A stretch of 7,033 nucleotides of DNA, from the NCBI GenBank assembly GCA_003648125.1, contig QMOE01000116.1, forward strand, positions 1-7,033, in the 5' to 3' direction. Shown here in pieces: positions 1 through 4,580 of the stretch. This DNA comes from Chloroflexota bacterium. GTDB lineage: Bacteria; Chloroflexota; Anaerolineae; B4-G1. The translations under genes and the position numbers were made by a program. Under the pieces are notes generated by a model. It saw nothing but the letters and a program-made list of their open reading frames with translations, did not search any database and had not been told where the DNA came from. The stretch's first letter is position 1. Every line of letters begins with the position of its first letter.

Positions 1-1
1 C

Positions 2-634
2 GATACGGCTACGCTGACGGTTAACCACGCCGACGCAGCGAGTGTAGCGCTCGATCCGGCGACGGAGACCATCGAAGCGGGCGAGGCAGTCACCTACACG
101 GCTGTGGCTACGGATTCTTATGGCAACAGTTGGGGCGCGACGGCAGCGTATACCATCACGCCGGGAGCGGGCGGTGGCTGGACGGACAACATCTACACCA
201 GCGCCATATCAGGTACGTGGACTGTGACCGGAACGGTGGATGGAGTGGATGGCGTGGCCACGCTGACGGTGAACCCAGGCGGCTTGGATTATGTCATCAT
301 CAGGACAGCATCAGATGGTGGGGGCGAGGTGGCTGGTAATCACGTCATGGCCACAGACGAGACGTGGACACTATGGGCGGCGGGATACGACGCGGGCGAC
401 AACTACATCGGGGACGTATCGGTGGACTGGAGTGTAACTGGCGACTCTATCGGCACGGTTGTTCCCTCGACGGATAGCATCTCCACGACACTGTACGCGA
501 CGGCGGAAGGAACGGGTCGAGTAAGCGCTGAGCACGCAACGGCGATGGATGACGAGACGGGGGACATCGCGGTGAGTGCAGGCGCGCCAAGTGATACGTA
601 TATATACCTGCCGCTAGTGGTGCGCGGCAATTGA
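2..634 (+). CDS. Secreted Ig-like (Big-type) repeat protein, C-terminal fragment
   Basis: The reading frame is open from the window edge, so this is the last 210 residues of a longer protein; the GTG at 104 falls inside a domain and is not a credible start. Residues 1-11 end one repeat (ATLTVN at 3-8). Residues 12-94 form an Ig-like unit with the typical beta-strand phrase EAGEAVTYTAVATDSYGN, closing with a second ATLTVN 83 residues after the first. Residues 95-195 form a more diverged beta-rich domain (WTLWAAGYDAGDNYIGDVSVDW). The protein ends in YIYLPLVVRGN, a tail shared with the convergent surface protein at the far end of the window. No catalytic motif is visible. Such Big/invasin-like domains act as spacers or adhesins outside the cell, so an extracellular structural or binding role is inferred; ligand unknown. 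The GT2 gene follows after 25 nt and could be co-transcribed. Confidence 0.85.
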   Translation, partial: DTATLTVNHADAASVALDPATETIEAGEAVTYTAVATDSYGNSWGATAAYTITPGAGGGWTDNIYTSAISGTWTVTGTVDGVDGVATLTVNPGGLDYVIIRTASDGGGEVAGNHVMATDETWTLWAAGYDAGDNYIGDVSVDWSVTGDSIGTVVPSTDSISTTLYATAEGTGRVSAEHATAMDDETGDIAVSAGAPSDTYIYLPLVVRGN

Positions 635-644
635 TGGCAAGTGC

Positions 645-654
645 GGAGAGGAGA
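645..654 (+). promoter_or_regulatory. Shine-Dalgarno for the glycosyltransferase
   Basis: The purine stretch GGAGAGGAGA contains AGGAG (649-653), which ends 6 nt before the ATG at 660. This strong, well-spaced site supports the ATG as the true start. The protein begins at once with the first beta strand of the GT2 fold, so nothing is missing at the N-terminus. Confidence 0.75.
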
Positions 655-659
655 TTTCT

Positions 660-1580
660 ATGTTGAGATGCTGTGTGGCTACGATGGCCTATAATGAAGA
701 AGCCAATATCGGTCAGATGTTGGAGGCTGTTCTAGCGCAGCAGTTGCGACAGGTAGAGATTGTCGAGATTATCGTCGTCGCCAGCGGTTGCACTGACCGC
801 ACGGAGAAAATTGTGAGAACCTGGGCCGAGACCGACTCGCGCGTTCGCTTATTGACGCAGCCGCAGCGTAGGGGAAAGTCCAGGGCGGTAAACCTGTTGT
901 TGCGCAAGACTGTTGAGGATGTCATCGTTTTAGTGAGCGCCGATATTATCCCGGCCCCGGATGCCATTGAGAACCTGGTTGCTCCTTTTGTTGACCCACA
1001 GATCGGTATGGTCGGCGGACGGCCGGTCCCTACTAACGACGCACGTACTTTTATGGGGTATGCTGCTCACCTGCTGTGGTCCCTTCATCATCAAATCTCT
1101 CTTCGACGACCCAAGATGGGGGAAATGATTGCCTTTCGGAACTTTTTCCGCCAGATTCCTCCCGACTCCGCGGTAGACGAGGCCAGCGTCGAGCCGTTGA
1201 TTCGGGGGCAGGGGCTGCAACTCCGCTATGCTTCTGATGCAGTGGTTTACAATCGAGGCCCTGAGACGGTGCAGGATTTGCTTCGACAGCGCAGGCGTAT
1301 TTACGCCGGGCACGTTTACGTGCGCGACACCCTTGGTTATCGAGTCTCTACGATGAGAGGGCTACATATACTTTGGCTTCTGTTGGTCTGCCCTGGTGTG
1401 AAGCGGGATTGGCGGTATTTTCTGTGGGGGACTGCCATCATCGCTATCGAGATTTGGGCCCGTTTTCTAGGCTTTATGGACTATCGCGTGTGGAAACGAG
1501 AACATGCAGTCTGGGATGTGGCGGAGACGACAAAGACAGTCACAGTGCCATCTCTGGGAGCATCGAGTTCGGGTAGTTAA
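660..1580 (+). CDS. Family 2 glycosyltransferase, membrane-associated
   Basis: A 306-residue GT-A fold glycosyltransferase that would transfer a sugar from a nucleotide-sugar donor. Visible motifs: the N-terminal strand with YNEE (11-14), VASGCTDRTEKI (40-51) typical of GT2 nucleotide-binding, GKSRAVNLLL (72-81), SAD at 93-95 in the DxD metal-binding position, DEAS (173-176) as the likely acceptor-side acidic motif, and QRRRIYAG (210-217) in the position of the QxxRW-like motif of processive or membrane GT2 enzymes. Two hydrophobic stretches near the C-terminus (about 235-246 and 253-272) suggest membrane anchoring with the active site in the cytoplasm. The length is normal for a compact GT2 protein. 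Donor, acceptor and product cannot be read from sequence. Neighbours are surface proteins, so cell-surface polysaccharide synthesis or protein glycosylation is plausible but unproven. Confidence 0.88.
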   Translation: MLRCCVATMAYNEEANIGQMLEAVLAQQLRQVEIVEIIVVASGCTDRTEKIVRTWAETDSRVRLLTQPQRRGKSRAVNLLLRKTVEDVIVLVSADIIPAPDAIENLVAPFVDPQIGMVGGRPVPTNDARTFMGYAAHLLWSLHHQISLRRPKMGEMIAFRNFFRQIPPDSAVDEASVEPLIRGQGLQLRYASDAVVYNRGPETVQDLLRQRRRIYAGHVYVRDTLGYRVSTMRGLHILWLLLVCPGVKRDWRYFLWGTAIIAIEIWARFLGFMDYRVWKREHAVWDVAETTKTVTVPSLGASSSGS

Positions 1581-1589
1581 TCTCTTCCA

Positions 1590-1620
1590 AGTTGCGTTTC
1601 GTCGCACTCTGCTGTTTTTT
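1590..1620 (+). terminator. Weak terminator-like hairpin after the glycosyltransferase
   Basis: AGT-T-GCG (1590-1596) can pair with CGCACT (1603-1608) with one bulged T and a 6-nt loop. A run of six T lies at 1615-1620, with another T run shortly after. The stem is only six pairs and the T run is 6 nt from it, so this is a tentative intrinsic terminator. The rest of the 1581-1802 gap is AT-rich at first and contains no gene I can support. Confidence 0.3.
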
Positions 1621-1789
1621 AATACTTTTTTGGCTTTTATTTTACCTATTCCTGTTACACTGGTACAAGTGCTTGGGACAGGATTATGGATTAATGCCTC
1701 GAGCGGTTTTGCCCTAAAGAAACGGTGTTGGTGACACCGCTAGCATTTGCCTCTCTTTTCAATTGTGTCAAGCTATTTCTCGCCTGCGC

Positions 1790-1802
1790 AAAGGCGGAGG
1801 AG
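1790..1802 (+). promoter_or_regulatory. Ribosome-binding region deciding the start of the sigma/kinase fusion
   Basis: The purine-rich stretch AAAGGCGGAGGAG lies directly before the ATG at 1803. AAAGG (1790-1794) leaves an 8-nt spacer; GGAGG (1796-1800) is closer than usual at 2 nt. The sigma-like domain begins eight residues after this ATG. The frame is open upstream to a GTG at 1725, but that start would add a hydrophobic leader in front of a cytoplasmic domain, so ATG 1803 is preferred. Confidence 0.55.
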
Positions 1803-4457
1803 ATGTCTCTGGACGAGACCAGGCTGATCCAACGGGCGAAAGAAGGGGACTCGGCTGCCTTTGTTGAGATTTACGATTGGTATCAGCCGACAATCTATCG
1901 TTATATTTCCTACCGGGTAGAGTCTGCCGGCATGGCCGAGGATCTGACCGGTGAGGTTTTCGTGTGTCTGGTGGAGAGCATTGATCGTTTTCCCCAGGAC
2001 GGTCTTTTACTGGCGCAGTTGTACGCCATTGCTGATAATCTGATTGCCGGCAAGCAATCCTCCGCTTCTCCGCAGGAAAAGGCCCCTGAACAGCGGTTGG
2101 CCCCTCAATGTTTTGCCTCTGCCATTGCTCACCTTGCAGATGAGCACCGCCAGGTCATTCTGCTCAAGTTCGTCGAGGGATTGGGCGACGAAACGATAGC
2201 TCGGACGTTGGACAAGTCTGTGGATGCGATCCTGGCGTTGCAGCAGCAAGCCTTGTCTGCGTTCGCGATGGCGGTTACGCGGTGTGATACTGCTCAGGTG
2301 TCCTTGTCCGCTCGGCGTCATCAGGAAGAACTGGAACGGCTGCTGGGGGATGGTATCCAGAACCTGGCCCACGAACTACGTACACCGCTCAATCTCGTCC
2401 ACGGCTATGCCGAATTGCTCCTCAGCAGCATTTTGGGACCGATCCATCCAGAACAGCGCGATGCCCTCCAAGTTATCTACGATGGAGCAGAGACGCTCTC
2501 TCACCTGATCCGTGACCTGACCCTCCTGCGGAACATCCCGCGAGAGTCGTTGACACTAGCTCCTCTTTCAATACCGGGGTGGGTGGAAAGTGTGTTGGAT
2601 CGCTCTCGCAGCCTTGCTGGGCAAGTAGGGATTCAGTTGGAGACTCACTTGCCCGATGACTTGCCGACCATCTTGGGGGATCAAGAGCACCTGAAGGTGG
2701 CGTTGGCCCAGGTGGTGGATAATGCCATCAAGTTCAGCCCCGATGGGGGGCAGGTCAGCGTGCGGGCTTGGGTAGATAATGAGGAATGGTTGCACGTTGC
2801 TGTGCAAGATCATGGCATCGGGATTGCCCATGAGCATCTAGACCAGATATTTGATCGTTTCTACCAGGTAGACGGTTCTCCCACCCGCCGCTTCGGCGGT
2901 GCTGGTATTGGGCTGAACGTCGTCCGGGCGGTTGCTGAAGCCCACGGCGGTCAGGTGCGGGTTGTTAGTGAGGGGGTGGGCAAGGGCAGTACTTTTACCC
3001 TGGTGCTGCCAGTGCAACCGTTTGAGAGCCTGTCGGTATCACGTCAGCCCTCATTGGAACACTGCCCTTTGTTGGGACAGTATCTTGGCCGCGTGCTGAA
3101 CGAGTACTTGCTACCTTTGGAGGATGGCCGAGTTACTCTGGAAGAGTGCTTGGCTCATTATCCCGAGTATGCCGTCGAATTACGTCCTCTCCTGGAGGTT
3201 GCTCTCAAGGTGCGGCGCATCCCTCGTCCGACTTTGAGCTTTGCTGCCTTTGCTGCTGGGAAGCGCTGGATGCTGGATGTGCTGGCAGAGAAAAAACGGC
3301 GCCGGGTGACGTTTCCCGGCCCGCTTGCCCGCCGGACAGGATGGCTCCCTCCATTCTTGGGCAAGTGGAAGAGAGCGGTATTGTCTGGGCGTGTGCCTGT
3401 CCTGCGACCGGTTCTGGCGGGTGCATTGGCCCTCATCCTGTTTATCATCGGTGGACAGTTTCTCTTTCCTCTCATCGGGGTAACTGTTCCCCGGACGGCT
3501 GCCCTCGTCCAGGCGGGCGGTACAGTGGAGGTGCTGCCCACTGGGGATGCAATATGGCGGCGGGCATTGATTGACGAGCAAATTGAGGCGGGAGATCGGA
3601 TCCGCACTGGTCCGTTCTCCTTTGCCACGTTACGTTTTTTCGACGGAAGCACCACTGACTTGGAGGCCGAGACGGATATCACCGTTGCGCAGATGTTCTC
3701 CCGGCGAGATAGCAGCGGCAAGGTCATTGTTCTTCACCAATGGATGGGGCGGACCTACAACAGCGTAGAGTCTTTGACCGACATGGCATCTCGGTTTCAA
3801 GTCGAAACCCCGGTGGCAGTTATGGCGGTGCGTGGAACCGAGTTCGAGATTGTTGTGGGGGTCAGCGGTGCTACGCGTGTGGCGGTGGTTAAAGGGGGAG
3901 TGGACGTGACGACTCAGGAGACTACTGTCGCTGTGCTGGCCGGGGAGGAGAAAACGATCTGGCACGGGCCTTCTCTCTTGGCTGTTCCCCTCCCTCATAC
4001 CGCCACCGCGATACCAACGTTCACGCCTATGTCCACTTTGTCGCTGTATCCAGTGCAGGATACTCTGCCCTGGACGCCAACGCCGAGCGAGACGCCGCTG
4101 CTGGTTGAGGTGGTGCGGCGGACAAATACACCGAGGCCAGCAGGAACATCAGTCCCTCCCGGTGGTGGAGCTGGGCCAACCGATTCGCCTCAGCCAGCCA
4201 CGGCGGCGCCGCCGACCGCGGTACCTACTTTGAGGCCCACGCCTACCCGGCCGCGGCCTACACCGACACCGTTGCCCACTGATACACCGACCCTGGTGCC
4301 TACATTGACCAGCACGTTCGTGCCGACTAACACGCTGATCGTGACCCCGACGATCACCCCAACTGCAGTTGTGACTCTGACGATCACCCCTACTATCACT
4401 CCATCCGTGATTCAGACTCGCACACTCGAAGCGACCGAGGAATCAGGTGGGGAGTAG
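1803..4457 (+). CDS. ECF-sigma-like / histidine kinase / anti-sigma-like / FecR-like transmembrane fusion protein
   Basis: One uninterrupted 884-residue frame with unusual architecture. Residues 8-64 resemble ECF sigma region 2 (LIQRAKEGD, AEDLTGEVF) and 107-157 region 4 (LADEHRQVILLKFVEGL). Residues 170-247 are a HisKA domain with AHELRTPLN and phosphoacceptor candidate His190. Residues 293-404 are a HATPase with N box around Asn307, DHGIGI (336-341), F box IFDRFYQ (349-355) and GGAGIGL (365-371), so the kinase core looks complete. Residues 420-475 carry CLAHYP and ELRPLLEVALKVRRI, as in Chloroflexota anti-sigma/FecR proteins. A single membrane helix (about 537-560) precedes a FecR-like domain (564-719, MAVRGTEFEI) and a Pro/Thr-rich tail (732-872). 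Predicted topology is kinase inside, FecR outside. I infer a single-chain surface-signal regulator. Input and output are unknown; no response regulator lies in the window. Individual domain calls are firm, except that the sigma part looks degenerate. Confidence 0.85.
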   Translation: MSLDETRLIQRAKEGDSAAFVEIYDWYQPTIYRYISYRVESAGMAEDLTGEVFVCLVESIDRFPQDGLLLAQLYAIADNLIAGKQSSASPQEKAPEQRLAPQCFASAIAHLADEHRQVILLKFVEGLGDETIARTLDKSVDAILALQQQALSAFAMAVTRCDTAQVSLSARRHQEELERLLGDGIQNLAHELRTPLNLVHGYAELLLSSILGPIHPEQRDALQVIYDGAETLSHLIRDLTLLRNIPRESLTLAPLSIPGWVESVLDRSRSLAGQVGIQLETHLPDDLPTILGDQEHLKVALAQVVDNAIKFSPDGGQVSVRAWVDNEEWLHVAVQDHGIGIAHEHLDQIFDRFYQVDGSPTRRFGGAGIGLNVVRAVAEAHGGQVRVVSEGVGKGSTFTLVLPVQPFESLSVSRQPSLEHCPLLGQYLGRVLNEYLLPLEDGRVTLEECLAHYPEYAVELRPLLEVALKVRRIPRPTLSFAAFAAGKRWMLDVLAEKKRRRVTFPGPLARRTGWLPPFLGKWKRAVLSGRVPVLRPVLAGALALILFIIGGQFLFPLIGVTVPRTAALVQAGGTVEVLPTGDAIWRRALIDEQIEAGDRIRTGPFSFATLRFFDGSTTDLEAETDITVAQMFSRRDSSGKVIVLHQWMGRTYNSVESLTDMASRFQVETPVAVMAVRGTEFEIVVGVSGATRVAVVKGGVDVTTQETTVAVLAGEEKTIWHGPSLLAVPLPHTATAIPTFTPMSTLSLYPVQDTLPWTPTPSETPLLVEVVRRTNTPRPAGTSVPPGGGAGPTDSPQPATAAPPTAVPTLRPTPTRPRPTPTPLPTDTPTLVPTLTSTFVPTNTLIVTPTITPTAVVTLTITPTITPSVIQTRTLEATEESGGE
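3411..3482 (+). other. Single predicted transmembrane helix in the fusion protein
   Basis: Residues 537-560 (PVLAGALALILFIIGGQFLF and following) are uncharged and hydrophobic. They are preceded by a strongly basic stretch (EKKRRR at 496-501, then further Arg/Lys), which by the positive-inside rule keeps the sigma/kinase part in the cytoplasm and puts the FecR-like domain and tail outside. No other hydrophobic segment of membrane length is seen in the ATG-1803 form. Confidence 0.8.
3996..4418 (+). repeat. Low-complexity Pro/Thr-rich coding repeat
   Basis: This encodes residues 732-872, dominated by TPT, TPTP and TITPT units. Such tails outside the membrane usually act as flexible stalks through the cell envelope and are potential O-glycosylation sites. 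Within it, GACGATCACCCC occurs at 4349-4360 and again at 4379-4390, a 30-nt period matching a repeated TITPT unit, which suggests growth by local duplication. Confidence 0.75.
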
Positions 4458-4471
4458 GGCGATGGCGTCGT

Positions 4472-4494
4472 GGCCGCGATTTCTATATCGCGCC
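4472..4494. repeat. Intergenic hairpin 1, possible bidirectional terminator
   Basis: CGCGAT (4475-4480) and ATCGCG (4487-4492) are perfect inverted arms around TTCTAT. The stem extends by two G-C pairs past a bulged C. It begins 14 nt after the stop of the fusion gene and lies between two convergent genes. There is no T run after it, so if it ends transcription it is not a classic intrinsic terminator. Confidence 0.45.
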
Positions 4495-4496
4495 AG

Positions 4497-4519
4497 CCTC
4501 GCGAGGTATGGAAACCTCG
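4497..4519. repeat. Intergenic hairpin 2 overlapping a palindrome
   Basis: CGAGGT (4502-4507) pairs with ACCTCG (4514-4519) around ATGGAA. The left arm also belongs to the perfect 10-nt palindrome CCTCGCGAGG (4497-4506), so two alternative foldings compete. It lies 2 nt after hairpin 1, giving a compact structured block. Confidence 0.45.
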
Positions 4520-4543
4520 GCTACATTGCCCCGCAATTCAGGC

Positions 4544-4572
4544 TGTCATTGCGAGCGTAGCGAAGCAATCTC
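4544..4572. repeat. Interspersed-repeat-like element (ATTGCGAGCG...CGAAGCAAT type)
   Basis: The element contains ATTGCGAGCG followed closely by CGAAGCAAT, with ATTGC and GCAAT as perfect terminal arms, then CTC. This closely resembles a short repeat I recall as scattered through intergenic regions of Chloroflexota and some other bacterial genomes. Only one copy is present here, so its repetitive nature is recalled and not shown. It ends 8 nt before the stop codon of the convergent surface-protein gene. Confidence 0.55.
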
Positions 4573-4580
4573 CACTCTCC

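Noticed and set aside
1641..1669. Possible promoter: TTTACC, 17-nt spacer, TACAAG
   Set aside because: Only four of six bases match in each box, in an AT-rich gap where such matches occur by chance. It is a candidate to test, not a supported feature.
1504..1734. Short frame of 76 codons with hydrophobic residues after the glycosyltransferase
   Set aside because: It overlaps the end of the glycosyltransferase in another frame, has no clear ribosome-binding site and shows no recognisable domain. Its hydrophobic look comes from T-rich DNA.
1725..1802. Upstream in-frame GTG start for the fusion protein, adding 26 residues with a hydrophobic leader
   Set aside because: The leader resembles a signal peptide, which would export sigma-like and kinase domains that belong in the cytoplasm. 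The ATG at 1803 has a purine-rich site just upstream and matches the usual sigma-domain start.
3158..3727. Long minus-strand frame opposite the fusion gene
   Set aside because: It is antisense to the well-supported membrane and FecR-like regions. Its composition (Arg/Ser/Pro-rich, no motifs) is that of a shadow frame.
4190..4399. Minus-strand frame rich in Val and Gly
   Set aside because: It is the antisense shadow of the ACC/CCG-rich Pro/Thr repeat and has no independent support.
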